The position numbers and the translations under genes were made by a program. The notes under the pieces were generated by a model. It ran no database searches. It was not told where the DNA came from and worked only from the letters and a program-made list of their open reading frames with translations. 64,000 nt of DNA, taken from positions 61,115,094-61,179,093 of the forward strand of contig CP136065.1 in NCBI GenBank assembly GCA_032622095.1. Reading direction: 5' to 3'. Below are positions 1 through 12,801 of the stretch, one piece after another; the first letter of the stretch is position 1, and every line of letters begins with the position of its first letter. This stretch comes from Siphonodentalium dalli. Taxonomy: Eukaryota > Mollusca > Scaphopoda > Gadilida > Siphonodentaliidae.

Positions 1-231
1 AAAGAATAAGTTTTGTGGTAGTGATGAAGTTTGGTTAAAAGATTATATATGACAAGGTTACTTGAAAGCTTAGATTGATGCAGGTGACTCAGGTCTGGGG
101 CAGGGTAGGGCATGGGGGAGGGAATATTGAATCCACCCTTACAATTATGACAACCATGCTCTTCTATTGAACATTTTCTGCAAATGGACCATTTATAATG
201 CTGATTGTGATAATATTTCTCTACCAATTAC

Positions 232-348
232 CTGAGCTGATACATTGAGAATATAGCTTGTGAATCCCATTTCGTAGTCAAGTGATTTGCTAACTGCAAT
301 GCCACCTGTCTGTGTTTGTGGCATGTTGAAATAGTCAAAACCATCAAC
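232..348 (-). CDS. Cadherin gene, coding exon 6 (end of EC2)
   Basis: This is the last cadherin exon in the window; the gene continues beyond the left edge. It is 117 nt, 39 whole codons, phase 0 at both ends. On the minus strand a TTTACAG acceptor precedes GTTGATGG, and CAGCTCAG is followed by a gtaatt donor. The peptide begins VDGFDYFNM, has the TGGI turn usual before the F/G strands of a cadherin repeat, then LDYE (the LDRE motif) and a final strand SYILNVSAQ, where the next residue would start the following linker. It completes the EC2 begun in exons 4 and 5. The reading frame outside the splice sites has no similar character, which supports the boundaries. Confidence 0.88.
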
Positions 349-3300
349 CTGTAAAGACATAATAATAGTTATCACTTCAAAATCAAACCTCATATAATAT
401 TTAACTGGTTCATAATCTTTAATGGTGGAATGTTACATTTACTCAGTCCGTCAACATTATTAATTCACATTGTTAATCATGTTCCAAACTATCTCTTAAT
501 TGTATAATAGACAGATATTTCTGTCAGTCAAGGAATCAAAGAAGTGAATGCTAAGGAGTCTCCTTGTGATGCTAACAGTGTAGTTAATCAAGTGATGCTA
601 TCAATTTAGCCTGTACAATGCATTCATATTTGAGTTCTTATCTACATATTATGATAAACTAGCAGGGTTACCCGGCGTTGTCCAGGTTAATGTATGCTGT
701 GGATATTTGTTGGGAATAGAGAATGCTCTTGCTTAAAGTGTTATACGTTTTCTCATAAATTGTATATTCAAATAGCATCACAAAACATGATTATTACAGT
801 CATGGAATATAAGTAGTGGCTCACCTTTTCAATTGTCATTCTGTTTATCGCGATTAATCCGTTCCACCAATAATGAAGTATTTATTTATTTACAACTGTG
901 TATACATTAGACGTTATAATATGATACATGAACATCATAATCACATTAGTTCGATAAAAGATTATAATTGGGTTTTACATATTGAGATGTATCAATCAAT
1001 CTAGTGGGTTGGACTAAGATCTCGAGGACACCTGGCTATCATATCTCCATGAAGATACAGATGTTTCAAAGAAATTTCCAGGTGCTCCTCTGTTCATGAT
1101 GGGATATATTGGCTAAATATTCTTAGTTTAAACGAAATGTTGCTGCGCAAATATATCAGCTACATGTGCCAGGCACAAAGCGAGATTTTGAGTTGTTTAT
1201 GTCAGTCGATGAGTCTGTTCTAAAACCCTTGTCAGATGTCAGTATTGGTAGGATCCTGAAAAGTCTTGTGCTACTAACTGCATTTTCTTGTATATCAGAA
1301 GAAACTATATTTGACTGCACACTGTGACCACTATTTTTGAACAGGCCTTCCATATCTCTTGACAAATTGTAACTTTTTGTGGAAACTGTATTGAATGGAA
1401 CAGACTAAATTTTGTTATTATATATATGCAATCCTCTGACGGTTCGAGGTCTCTCAGTTTGCACGAATATATGTATCTCTTCAATAGAATGATAAATATA
1501 CGTTTAATGCTTCTTCTAGTTATCTCTTTTTGCTAGCTCAGTGTGTGAATGCCTTGATTGGCATTCCCATATAAATATGACTGTTAGGAAGATATAATTG
1601 TTCAAGTGACTTATGTGGGTCACCATATGTCGGGATTGTGAAATGTGAACGCCCAACTACTTAAAATCATATGGAGATGGCCTGGTGACTATATAACTTA
1701 TATGTGGATATCGGCGAATAGCAATCTTATCAATGATAATGCATATCCGTTCGCCATCCGTGATGCAAACGACACCAAATGTGATTTAATTCATGGTATA
1801 TCATTAGAGAAAAACGTGTATGAATTTGGTGGAATTTGGTTTATTAAATCAATTGTTGATGCAAAGCTGACTCGAACAACGCCATATTGCGAAGGTGATT
1901 ATGTATTCGTTTGGTGGAAATCAGCGACAAAACTATTTCACCATATTTTTTTAATTTCCCCTCCCACCAAGTGTCATTTTAGAAAATTTTAACCCGCACC
2001 ATTATCTTCCTTGTAAAAAGTTACCCCTCTTAGAATGCCTTGGTGCCATCTCGATTGTACCGTGTGAAGTTATATATAGAACGCACACAGACAGACAAAA
2101 AGACAGCACGATTTTATTTCTTGTATCATTTGAGAAGAACGTGTCTGAATTTGATCATACTAAAAATATTTTGTATCAGTTTTGGTGACCCTCCCGTCCC
2201 TATTTCGGACCCAAGCTGCACACACTAAGACTCATTAGAGATTAGAGATGCATATATATGAAATTGGTGAAAATTGGCGAGTATACAAATTCGTATCAAA
2301 TTTAAGGTCCCCATATCTCTCACCAATTTGGTGTATCTAAACCACACGATAAGATTCCTCGTATCACGGAGAAGAATATGTATCAATCTGGTGGAAATCG
2401 GCACTAAACATATAGATATAACTTTTTGTGTCCCTCTCATCTCTATACACCACTGACTCGAATGGCCCCACACGATTACACTCCTGATATCATGGAGATG
2501 ATTGTTTATAAGTTTGGTGATAATCGGCGACTAAACAATTTTTTTTATCAAATTTGGTGCCAATCCCTCCCCTCTCCATCTCTCACCCAAACAGCACCAC
2601 TATGGCGTCTTTAAATCACGATTAGATTCCTCGTATCATGGATAAGAACGTGTATCAATTTGGTGGAAATTGGCGCTAAAAAAATTGTGCATCAATTTTG
2701 GTGCCCCTGTCCCTTTCAATGCAACCCTGACTCTAATGAGGCCACATTTGACAGATAAAAGCCACACCATTAGACTCCTCATACCATGGGGATGATTGTG
2801 TTTAAGTGTGGTGGCAATCGGCGACTTATTATAAAATTTAGTGCCCACCCCCTCCCAATCTCTCATCCAAAAACAACAATTTGGCGTTGTTAAATCGCAC
2901 AATTAGATTCCTTGTATCATGAAGAAGAATATATATAAATTTGTTGGAAAGCGGCGCTAAAATTAGTTTTATCAATTTTGGTGCTCCTCTCCCCTTCCGT
3001 TCATCCCTGACTCAAACGACGCCACTTTTGACATATTTAAACCACACCGTTGGATTCTTCATATCATGGGGATGATTATATGTAAGTTTCGTGGCAATCG
3101 GCGACAGAAAAAAAATATGCCCCCCCCCCCCTCCCGGCACCCCTGACGCGAACGGCGCGACTTTTGCCATATTTAAACCACGCCATTTGATTCCTCAAAT
3201 TATGGGGATGATTATATATAAGTTTGGTGGCAATCAGCGACAAATGTTTTTTCTGCCCCTGACAACAACGGCGACACTTTAGAAAATTCTAACCCCGACC

Positions 3301-5260
3301 ATTATCTTTCTCGTAAAAAGCTACTCCTAGTAGACCCCTTTGGCATCATCTAAATGGTCCCCTGTGAATTTCTATAGAACACAGACAGACAGACATTCGC
3401 AAATATAGATAATAAATAGACATATTTTATGGTCATCAGGCGGTCAGACCCTGAATAAATTGGTAAAGAAGCTGTTTTGGTACCAAAATATGCAGACTGG
3501 TTTGCTGAATAACATATACAAAATCTGCTTTGGTGAAAATTCCCTATTCAATATGGCGTTCGAAATGGCAGTTGGTATCGGGGAAAATGCTGAATTTCTG
3601 CACCAATTAATGCCAAATTTGTAATAAATTGAAATTTTACATTAGCAACGCTTAGTCGTATTCATATCTTTAGAATGTCTGTACCAAAATGCTACCAAGA
3701 TTGAATGAAATTTACATTTCGTGAAAAATTGAATAGCTAGTCATATAATAGTGAACAAACGCTCAAATTATGCGAGGAATAATGATTGCAGAGTATAAAA
3801 GATACTTGATCATAGATGTACAAATTCGCCCTAATGTATGTCACTAGAGAGCAAGTGAAAGTAGGGTCTCATACAATGGTTAAATCTGGACTTTCTGTGC
3901 CCAGAAATGGAAAAATACTGCAGTTTTATCTGTACTGTTTATCTTAAATTGTGGAATTAAACAGTTAAATGCGATTTAATAGGGATGTATTGATTCTGTG
4001 ACCTTTTCTAGAAGTATAGATATATGCACAGCAGTCGCACGAATGTGACAGATCATCATTTATTTTGATATCTACAACACCAAACCTTTCAAAATTTACC
4101 AGCTATAGAACAGTTAGACAGATATTCATAAATCACTGGGTAATTAAATGTGTAGATCCTATTGTCCATATCTCAAAATAGTAGACACAGTTGTCTCCAT
4201 TCAAGTGATAAAACACAAATATTTTGCTTTTATCACAAGAATGCATGATGGTATACTATGAAGCAATTTATCAAAACACAACAGAATACCATATATTATC
4301 TTCAAAAATTCTAAACTTGACCAAAATTGCCTACATACTCTGTGACTGAGACTGTGTTTATACCTGGAAATTATATTTGGTTACACATTCACTTACTACC
4401 TTTTCTGTAACCGCATAACCACATTTATCCTTCTCCATAATGTTACGCATATCTGCTGTATTACAGAGGCAAAATATTACTTTGTGTGTTGCATGCCCAT
4501 AATTATTATTTTTGGCCTGACTGTTTGATGTATTCTAAGCTGAAAACTCACACTTTAAATTGAACATAAATCATTGGGTTTGCAGTGACCGATAAATCCT
4601 TCAGATGGATCTGTTTTAATGATATATGTACCTTTAAAGATATTCAACAACAGACTTGTATATTACCAATACCACTTTTCACTCCTATGTGGTTATCCAA
4701 TATGTTGCTTTCGTCGTGGCATTGCTTCCGTACTCTAATTTCACACAAACTGGCATAACTGCATAATTCCTATGCCAAAATTTATTGTATAATGACTTAT
4801 TTCGAGAACTAATGTAATATTGACAGCCATGTTGGACGCCATCTTGGATAACAAAGTTTCCCCAAAGCTGATTTTAGATATGCTATACTCTTCTGTGTCT
4901 TTTGACACTGAAATCACTTCTTTACCAATTTAATCCGGGTTAACCCATCATTTCGCGTACCACGACCATACTAATATTGTAGTTCCTTGATATTAAGTTA
5001 TTGAGTTGAAACTTTTTCGTAAAAATTTGAAGTTTAAAATATAGGTATCAGAAAGAAAACTGCTTAGATTTTTAAGTTTCATACATTTATATACATATAC
5101 AAGGTATACCTTGTACATATGAACTGGTGTTATATTTGAGTTATATTAGGGTTGTTCACATGTTGACAAATTTGACTGTCAAATTTTCAAGAAATTCACA
5201 GAATGCTATGGTCTCAAAAATTGAGAGTGATAAAACGTATACATGCAGTAAATACTTCAC
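349..5260 (-). other. Cadherin intron 5 (contains a tandem array)
   Basis: Intron between the exons at 5261-5380 and 232-348, with gtgaag donor and ttacag acceptor. It holds the degenerate tandem array at 1640-3420, listed separately. The stretch 3430-5260 has scattered ATGGC-type repeat motifs, for example around 3550 and 4830, but no exon-like frame that I can support. The short open frames here have no recognisable composition. Confidence 0.75.
1640..3420. repeat. Degenerate tandem array, unit about 145-155 bp
   Basis: Repeated phrases recur at near-regular spacing: ATTCCTCGTATCATGGA-like, GTTTGGTGGCAATCGGCGAC-like and a C-rich CCCTCCC segment, followed by ACGGCGCCACTTTT-like. They can be followed from about 2240 to 3300, with older units back to about 1640. 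Both a 3' border near 3360-3410 and an internal point near 2080 carry ACAGACAGACAGAC tracts. This tail is shared with the unrelated array at 58.9-60.8 kb. There is no coding function; the 60-115 aa open frames inside are by-products of the repeat. Confidence 0.75.
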
Positions 5261-5380
5261 CTTTGTATTTGTGTGAGGTGCTATACCGAACTTGAAAATG
5301 TTGTTGTCATGTGTTTCATCAAAATCTCTATCAGTTGCCTTGTCATGTAAACTGAAAACAGTTGTTCCTGGGAGAGTATC
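5261..5380 (-). CDS. Cadherin gene, coding exon 5 (EC2 core)
   Basis: 120 nt, 40 codons, phase 0/0. The acceptor reads CATTTTCCAG before GATACTCTCC, and the donor is ACAAAG followed by gtgaag. The peptide runs from DTLPGTTVFSL through ATDRDFDETHDNN to FGIAPHTNTK. ATDRD matches the DxD calcium motif in the middle of an EC repeat, and DETHDNN stands where most cadherins have DxGxN. With NVNE from the previous exon it forms the NED version of the XEX calcium motif. Extracellular adhesion or recognition is the family role; which cadherin subfamily this is cannot be told from two repeats. Confidence 0.92.
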
Positions 5381-7694
5381 CTGGAAAATGTACAATGAAA
5401 CAACACTATAATATCGTACCAATCAATCAAGTCTCTTTAACCTCTTCACTGCTAGATGACGTTATGATGTTGTGTGCTGGGCTGTTTGTGGGAAAATATA
5501 AAGGGAATATCACAAGAACCATAAAACTGACTCAGTTCACAATCGTAGAACATCATACACTGTTTGAAACTTCGAGATAGTTATTCCGATGCTGCGATGC
5601 ACCAATCTCTGAGTTCCAGTTATGTATAATATCCTACTGCTAGTGTGCTGAAGTAGGTCCGAGTACCTACGGACCATATAGCACACGACGTACACTTTTA
5701 CGTCCGCAATAGTTATGGTTAAAAAGCCGACAATAATCTTATCACATTTACATCTCTAGAATTCCCATTCAGCTCATATTTCTACGATGACATGGACATT
5801 ATAAAATGTTTTCAAATATGGAGCGCATTATATGATTGTGTCGTTTATCAAGTGAGGTTCCTCTTACAGCTGTGATTCTTTCCTCTGATTTCTAACTTAC
5901 GCACATAGCACCAGCTATTTATTATATAAATAATATGTACAGAATTTCGTCGATTATAATCTTAATTATTGTGATTGCCTTACAGTAATAGTCTAGACAT
6001 GTTTTCTTTAAGATGGCATATGGCATTTGTTCGGAAAATCAGGCACATATAGAGTTATTCCCCCTATAATTTAGACTAAACTGACTTACTACTTATCAGA
6101 AAACGGCAGCCATGTTGGTGCCTTTGCGGATAAATATTCAATGTATGAATGCTGGTGGCATTATACGAGAGATAATGAGTGGAGTAAAGTTATATCATGT
6201 ATAGATGCAGGGTGGTCCCTAACAGTCACCAACTATAGCTGTTCTATGTTGGTTTTAAAGACAACCAAATGACCTTGACCACTGTGAGCTTTATGTGTAA
6301 TAATGACCTCATATATTACGTTAAAGTATCAGTATTGGAAAACCGTCCCTCTCGTGATACTCTGGTTGCTTGAAATTATCGAACACCTATATTATAATTG
6401 AAGAAATTAAAATCCTTTGGTGGCCAATCAATTGTGAAATTTTATACAGCGTTCTTTGTTGAATCAGAGGGGGGGGGGGGTTAGAATCCAACAGATGATA
6501 TTTTGGTCCTCAAGTAGTCAGTTAACATTGACAGTTGAATAAAAAGCCAGACTTTACCATATGTTAAAATCAGCAAAGTTCGTTCTATGAGATATTAGTG
6601 AAAATAGTCATTTTTCCAATTCCTGGTCACCGTTTTGGACACCATCTTGGGTTGGGAGTACCAACTTCCTTCACATGAGGTAACATAATGTCATAACATC
6701 ACACAAGTTATACCAGTTATCCAATTGCGTGAACCAGGATATACTCCAGGAAATTTGAATCGTTGGGTGGCCATGTGTTTTGCAATTATCAAGGGCAGTG
6801 ACACTTACAATGATGCATGGAAAATATCCAAACTGCCAGCTGAAACTGCAGACAAATTTCAGGAAAAAAAATTCAGCTGAGTTTGTAGAATTTAATAAGG
6901 AAAATCTACAGTAATAACCTAAGTAATCGACTCCCTGAGAGCTTTCCGATGAATGGCAACAAGCCATATTTCCGACTAAATCCTGAAAAATTACCCATAA
7001 TTCTGCTGTGGTTATTTTGTTAAAGGTACTCAACCCGTAAAGAGGGTCCCCATCTCAACAGATTCCAACAACAACAATCCGATCAGAGGGTCCTATATTA
7101 CTATTTCTTTGGCTTTGGGGGTAAAAAATATTTGATTCGAGTCGAGGAACCCATCAAACAAAGCTCAGAGTTATTAGATATTGATTTTTGAAAATTCTTA
7201 TGTTCTCGAGATGAGTACCAATAACTGCCGTCAATTTGGTAACCTGCTCGAGATTTTACGCCAAAATTCTATTCAAACAGACAAGGATGGATAACTCTAT
7301 AATCAAGTGGGTAATAATAACGAATTTTTGATTGTCTTCTGGGCCAGAAAGAATTCCCGATAATGAAAAATAAATAGATTTCTAAAATCGATATCTAACA
7401 AATCTGAGCTTTGATGGGTGACTTCCTCGACTCGAATCAAATATTTTTGACCCCCGAAGCCATTGAAATAGTAATTGAGAGGAGTTTTATCGGGTTGAGT
7501 ACCTTTAAGGAGTCGATTATTTAAGGCATTACTGTATATAAGAAATGAATGTAGTTGTGAGTGTGTTTTAGTGAGGAGGTTTGTCGCTGCGGCTGTTGGA
7601 GCATATTGGAGCACAATGACTACATAGAGCTCTATACCCTTCAATAAAACATGTTCATGGAAACACAAGTTGCGCAGTTTAGCATATTACTTAC
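5381..7694 (-). other. Cadherin intron 4
   Basis: Intron between exons 4 and 5 of the cadherin gene. It contains a TTAA-flanked foldback-like element at 7024-7504 (listed) and loosely ATGGC-rich degenerate repeat at about 6100-6160 and 6600-6660. No further exon is supported. A run of G at about 6470-6481 and the rest of the intron show nothing else recognisable. Confidence 0.7.
7024..7504. mobile_element. TTAA-flanked MITE, family A (palindromic copy)
   Basis: A 481-bp element starts AGGTACTCAACCCG and ends CGGGTTGAGTACCT, a perfect 14-bp terminal inverted repeat. TTAA lies immediately outside at 7020-7023 and 7505-7508. Both halves carry inverted versions of the same inner sequence (TTTGATTCGAGTCGAGGAA, and its complement), so this copy is a foldback form. 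Other family members are at 19728-20165, 20975-21345, 30723-31118 and 61690-62005. TTAA duplications are typical of piggyBac and Kolobok-type transposases; no transposase is encoded here. Confidence 0.85.
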
Positions 7695-7781
7695 CTCATT
7701 CACATTGGTGCTGAATGGTTCTCCAATGAACTCTGGATAGTATTCGTTGACTGCGCTTATCAAAATCTTTGGGTTAAACTC
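7695..7781 (-). CDS. Cadherin gene, coding exon 4 (EC1/EC2 junction)
   Basis: 87 nt, 29 codons, phase 0/0; acceptor TATTTTTAG before GAGTTTAACC, donor AATGAG then gtaagt. It encodes EFNPKILISAVNEYYPEF, the last strand of EC1 and the start of EC2, and ends STNVNE. The position equivalent to the calcium-binding linker DxNDNxP reads AVNEYYP: N and P are kept but the aspartates are lost. The first interdomain joint is therefore probably calcium-poor, as in some atypical non-classical cadherins (inference). The flanking exons on both sides continue the same domain logic. Confidence 0.92.
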
Positions 7782-9755
7782 CTAAAAATAAATGTATGAT
7801 GAAGTATGTGATTCAAGTCACCTCTTTGAGTATCTGATTGTAGTTGTGTCTTCAGGGTCGGCGAATATACCACATGTTAGAAACATGAAATTGTCAAAAG
7901 TCTTTTGGCTAGTGATAGTACTTCTTTCTGCGGCACCACGGTGATAGTTGTTCAGCTGCATGGGTAAAACTAAGAGATATACTACAAAACTGAGGGATAT
8001 ATTGCCATATGACTGACGCTATCAGATGGCTACATGTATATATAGGTTTGAAAGCACTCTCAACAATTAAAAGTTCAATGACAGCTTACTGAAATTTCAG
8101 ACCGAAAATAAGTTCTCCTCTGAGACTTATACATACAGGAGAGGGGTCCAGCATTGAATATCCAACTACATGTACATGTCCCCTCATTGAACCATACCAT
8201 TATTGCCAATTCAGGGAACTTGAGTCATTCTAACCCTTAGTTAAGTGGATCATTCTAATGCCTACCTCATGCTTTACTTACTTAATTTACTTTATATTAA
8301 TTCTGACAGCAGGATGGGCCTCTTTAATTTGTCAGATCATCTTTATTCTCCACGTACAAGAGCGATGCATCGTATAGATGTTTTTTCTGCTCTTTTGGAG
8401 AAAAATGTCTAGATTATATTTGAAGGCATTCAGGCTTTCCACTTTCAAACGGTGTATAGGCATTTTCAAATTTTCCAACATAACACATCCATTAATTTCT
8501 CAACTTATGGCCATTTCAGTCTAAAATGTGACTGAAAGGAGCAAAAGACTCGATTCCAAAACAACATATTTTACTCTAAATACTGGATGGGAAGTTAAAT
8601 TATCAGAACAGCCTCAACATATGTTCCATGTGAAATTTCTAACTGTTGTTGTGTCAGGCATAAAATGTCCAATTGTTGTACAACACCCACTTTTCACCCA
8701 ATTTGGTCTTTCAAACATGGCCTGGCTGTCATAATAATATTATGCCTGAATGCAGGGACAGTTGGGGTCTAACCCCCCTCCTTAACTTTGGTCCAAATTT
8801 TCAACAGTTAGAAATTTCATCTCTTTCATAACATTCGTTGGAAATTTTACACCACACATTGTTTGAATTTCGAACCAATAATATTAGCGGGAATTGTTTT
8901 TTTACACATTTTTTACACAACTTTAGGGGGTGTTAAGTTGGGAAATTTCCAACTGGTTCAAATGGGTGCAGTTGTAAATTTCAAGGTGGATAGTCCCCCG
9001 CCCCAAGCAGAGACCCTCTTGTCTCACCCATGCATGAATGATATATTATTATGTGATCCACATACCCTAATTAGTGATGCTCCTTCATAGCATGTAACTC
9101 TTGTCGTCAACAGACTTGAATCAATATTCTGAAACAAAACATGTGTCAGCTAACATTAAAGGGGATGGTTTGGAGAGATTGGAAAACTTCATACTTCACA
9201 CATATATGATCAAGAGACTATAACATTAATTTAGTTTTACTGAAAATAATTAGATTAATTTTTGTATGTATGCAGACTCTGTTCTGAATTTGATTTCGGC
9301 TGCCAAATTTTACCAGTTTTCTGAAACTTTATCGACTTCGAAATTCATATTTTTCAGTTATGGATACTTGGTCACTGCATATTTGGTACATTTTGTATAT
9401 GGCTGAATTCTATCCGAAATACAATCTGTGTTTTAATATGTCCCATTGTGTTTATAATTGACACAGATATGAACTTTTTTTTTACGTGGTTTTTTAGCTC
9501 AACTTGACAAACTCAAGTTTGAGCTATTGCCATGGGTTGGCATCAGTCCATCTGTCCATCAACAAATTCCTTTGCCACACCCTGCAGACCACATCTTGCA
9601 ATCGATCATCACCAAACTTCATATGGATCTTCGGGGAGATCTCTAGATGGGAGCCATCAATTTGTTCCGAAATTTGTTTTAAAAACATGGCCGCCAGCAG
9701 CCATCTTGGATTCAAATTTAAATCCATCGCCGCACCCTGTAGCCCACATTTATTA

Positions 9756-11877
9756 TGCCCCCGACTTGAAGTCGGCGGGTATATAGTCGACGTCTCCGTC
9801 CGTATTTCCGTACGTCCGTACGTCCGTACAAACATTTTGCATTATTGTTCAGCAACCGCTGGGCATATTTAGCTGATATTTGGTATGGTGATAGAGCAGC
9901 ATGTGGGAACAACTACATGCATAGCGCGGGTTTTGTGCACCCATTTTCACCAGAGTTATAGCCCTTTTTTTACTTAGAAAATTCAATTTTGTCCGTCGGT
10001 ACAAACATTTTGCATTATTGTTCAGCAACCGCTGGGCAGATTTAGTTGATATTTGGTATGGTGATAGAGCAGCATGGGGGAACAGCTACATGCATAGCGC
10101 GGGTTTCGTCCACCCATTTTCACCAGAGTTATGGCCCTTTTTTTACTTAGAAAATTCAAGTTTTCTCTTGTTTTTTTGGTTTCCAGATGATAGCGTGAGC
10201 TTTGGTGGTACGTTTGCAAATCCCGTATTTTTGTGGATCAGTTATATGAAAATACATGTCAAGTGCGAATTTGGATATGATCTGATGATTTTTGCCAGAG
10301 TAATGGCCCTTTTTTCAACTTAGGAAATTTGAATTTTGTCCGTCCATACAAACATTTTGCATTATTGTTCAGCAACCGCAATGCAGATTTAGCTGATATT
10401 TGGTATGGTGATAGAGCAGCATGGGGGAACAGCTACATGCATAGCGCGGGTTTCGTCCACCCATTTTCACCAGAGTTATGGCCCTTTTTTTACTTTAAAA
10501 TTCAAGTTTTCTCTTGTTTTTTTGGTTTCCAGATGATAGCGTGAGCTTTGGTGGTACGTTTGCAAATCCCGTATTTTTGTGGATCAGTTATATGAAAATA
10601 CATGTCAAGTGCGAATTTGGATATGATCTGATGATTTTTGCCAGAGTAATGGCCCTTTTTTCAACTTAGGAAATTTGAATTTTGTCCGTCCATACAAACA
10701 TTTTGCATTATTGTTCAGCAACCGCAAGGCAGATTTAGCTGATATTTGGTATATGGTGATAGAGCAGCATGGGGGAACAGCTACATGCATAGCGCTGGTT
10801 TCGTCCACCCATTTTCACCAGACTTATGGCCCTTTTTTTACTTAGAAAATTCAATTTTTCTCTTGTTTTTTGGGTTTCCTGATGATAGCGTGAGCTTTGG
10901 TGGTACGATTGCAAATCCCGTATTTTTGTGGATCAGTTATATGAAAATACATGTCAAGTGCGAATTTGGATATGATCTGATGATTTTTGCCAGAGTAATG
11001 GCCCTTTTTTCAACTTAGGAAATTTGAATTTTGTCCGTCCATACAAACATTTTGCATTATTGTTCAGCAACCGCAATGCAGATTTAGCTGATATTTGGTA
11101 TGGTGATAGAGCAGCATGGGGGAACAGCTACATGCATAGCGCGGGTTTCGTCCACCCATTTTCACCAGAGTTATGGCCCTTTTTTTACTTTAAAATTCAA
11201 GTTTTCTCTTGTTTTTTTGGTTTCCAGATGATAGCGTGAGCTTTGGTGGTACGTTTGCAAATCCCGTATTTTTGTGGATCAGTTATATGAAAATACATGT
11301 CAAGTGCGAATTTGGATATGATCTGATGATTTTTGCCAGAGTAATGGCCCTTTTTTCAACTTAGGAAATTTGAATTTTGTCCGTCCATACAAACATTTTG
11401 CATTATTGTTCAGCAACCGCAAGGCAGATTTAGCTGATATTTGGTATATGGTGATAGAGCAGCATGGGGGAACAGCTACATGCATAGCGCTGGTTTCGTC
11501 CACCCATTTTCACCAGACTTATGGCCCTTTTTTTACTTAGAAAATTCAATTTTTCTCTTGTTTTTTGGGTTTCCTGATGATAGCGTGAGCTTTGGTGGTA
11601 CGATTGCAAATCCCGTATTTGTGTGGATCAGTTATATGAAAATACATGTACATGTCAAGTGCGAATTTGGGTATGATCTGATGATTTTTGCCAGAGTTAT
11701 GGCCCTTTTTTCAACTTAGAAAATTTGAATTTTCGTTTGTTTTTGGGTTTCCGGATCGCTTGTTTTGGGGTTTTTAGTCAACATTTCTGTACGAACTTCT
11801 TTTGGAATGGTCATATAGACCTCCTCGGATATCCGCAGTTTCGTCCATGCTTAATCCGAATTGCTACGGTCGGGGGC
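9756..11877. mobile_element. Element with TGCCCCCGAC ends and an internal tandem array
   Basis: The ends TGCCCCCGAC (9756) and GTCGGGGGCA (to 11877) are 10-bp inverted repeats. The left end is followed by a small hairpin, GACTTGAAGTC. CCGTACGTCCGTACGTCCGT follows, then an array of about 345-bp units starting ACAAACATTTTGCATTATTG at about 9828, 10004, 10347, 10696, 11042 and 11391. No clear target duplication was found, so the transposon class is open. Confidence 0.6.
10346..11735. repeat. Recent 695-bp tandem duplication (dimeric repeat units)
   Basis: Everything from about 10346 recurs 695 bp later: matching open frames at 10329/11024, 10605/11300 and 10746/11441 differ only at a few bases in the final part. 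Each 695-bp block is itself two diverged units of about 346-349 bp, so this is a higher-order repeat. The near identity means the duplication is recent. No protein is implied. Confidence 0.85.
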
Positions 11878-12598
11878 AAATGCCACGCGACAGCGTACCT
11901 CTTGTTGGAGAATTGTTTTGAAAATTCACAGCAGTTTAGGATGACCTCTACTAGATAGGAACTATCAAATTTTGAACGATTTTCTATGAAAAACATGGCC
12001 GCCAGCAGCCATCTTTGGATATTACTCTTTGCGTGACTAAATCATTTGCAACACCCTACAGACCACATCCCTCATCCGATTGTCACCAAACTTCAAACAG
12101 ATCTGAGGTGACCTCTAGATTGGAGCCATCAATTTTTCCCCCCAAATTCCACACAAAACATAGCCGCCAGCAGCCATCTTCAATTCTTGGGTTTTAAATT
12201 TTATGGACTATAATATATGGCATGATCCCATTTCCAAGCTGAGCTACAGTGTCATTGACACTTTCATTCATTTAAGTTTGCGATGACAACTCAAACTTGT
12301 ATGGTATGTTTCTTAAATATAATTTGAAGCAAGCAGCGGGCTATTGTGCCACTCCTGGTGAATGTTTTGTACAATTTATTACACTGTGTAGTGGCCAAAT
12401 ATCCCATGTTATGTTCAGTATGTTTCAGAATAGTCACAGCGACATCATATAAATTTGCATGGGGAACCATGGCCACCAAGCATGGGTATAATATATAGAA
12501 TAAAACTGCCTAATAGTAAAGAGCATTCTGAAATTCTTGAACAGACCAGCTGTAAGGGTGCATGCATGGTCGTGTTATCATGACCAAATTTTGCTCAC

Positions 12599-12801
12599 AT
12601 AAGTCTCCACGAAATGTTCGAGGTCCAACGGTTGGTTCAACATAATGTAGAAAGCCGTGTTATTTTGATGAATCTGAATGTATTCTGCCACAGGCTCTAA
12701 GTTTGTCTGTCCGACAACTCCATTAGGCCCTTTTGTAGACATTGTCAGGCTTATTAAGGTCAGGTTTCCTGATGTTGCGCTCCCTGTGAATATCACATGA
12801 C
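12599..12801 (-). CDS. Cadherin gene, coding exon 3 (most of EC1)
   Basis: 203 nt: two bases completing a split Gly codon, then 67 codons. The acceptor is CTTACTGCAG before GTCATGTG, and the donor is ACTTAT followed by gtgagc. The peptide opens HVIFTGSATSGNLTL, contains two likely N-glycosylation sites (NLT and NNT), and ends LDLEHFVETY. LDLE is the LDRE-type motif that precedes the last strand of an EC repeat. EC1 lacks an obvious DxD motif, so it is a divergent first repeat. The split codon phase matches exon 2 exactly, which is strong support for the model. Confidence 0.88.

Larger units (their letters stand above)
9495..12295. repeat. Composite interspersed repeat with a second element nested inside
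   Basis: The outer sequence starts near TTTTTAGCTCAACTTGAC and AAACTCAAGTTTGAGC, and closes near 12290 with a degenerate inverted match (ACAACTCAAACTTG). It contains repeated phrases ACCACATC and ATGGCCGCCAGCAGCCATCT on both sides (9680-9710, 11995-12015 and 12160-12180). It is split at about 9756-11877 by a second element with ends TGCCCCCGAC and GTCGGGGGCA. Open frames of 60-122 aa occur in several frames but look like repeat by-products. Confidence 0.65.
7782..12598 (-). other. Cadherin intron 3 (contains a composite repeat)
   Basis: Intron between exons 3 and 4, with gtgagc donor and tttttag acceptor. About 8730-9010 resembles the stretch at about 62430-62640, an old dispersed repeat with GGTGCAG and GGAAATTTCCAAC-type phrases. 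A 2.8-kb composite repeat fills 9495-12295. No exon is recognisable in the remaining sequence. Confidence 0.7.

Noticed and set aside
9504-11958. Repeated frames with peptides such as MHSAGFVHPFSPELWPFFY
   Set aside because: They follow the 345-bp repeat unit exactly, are found on both strands and have no start or splice context.
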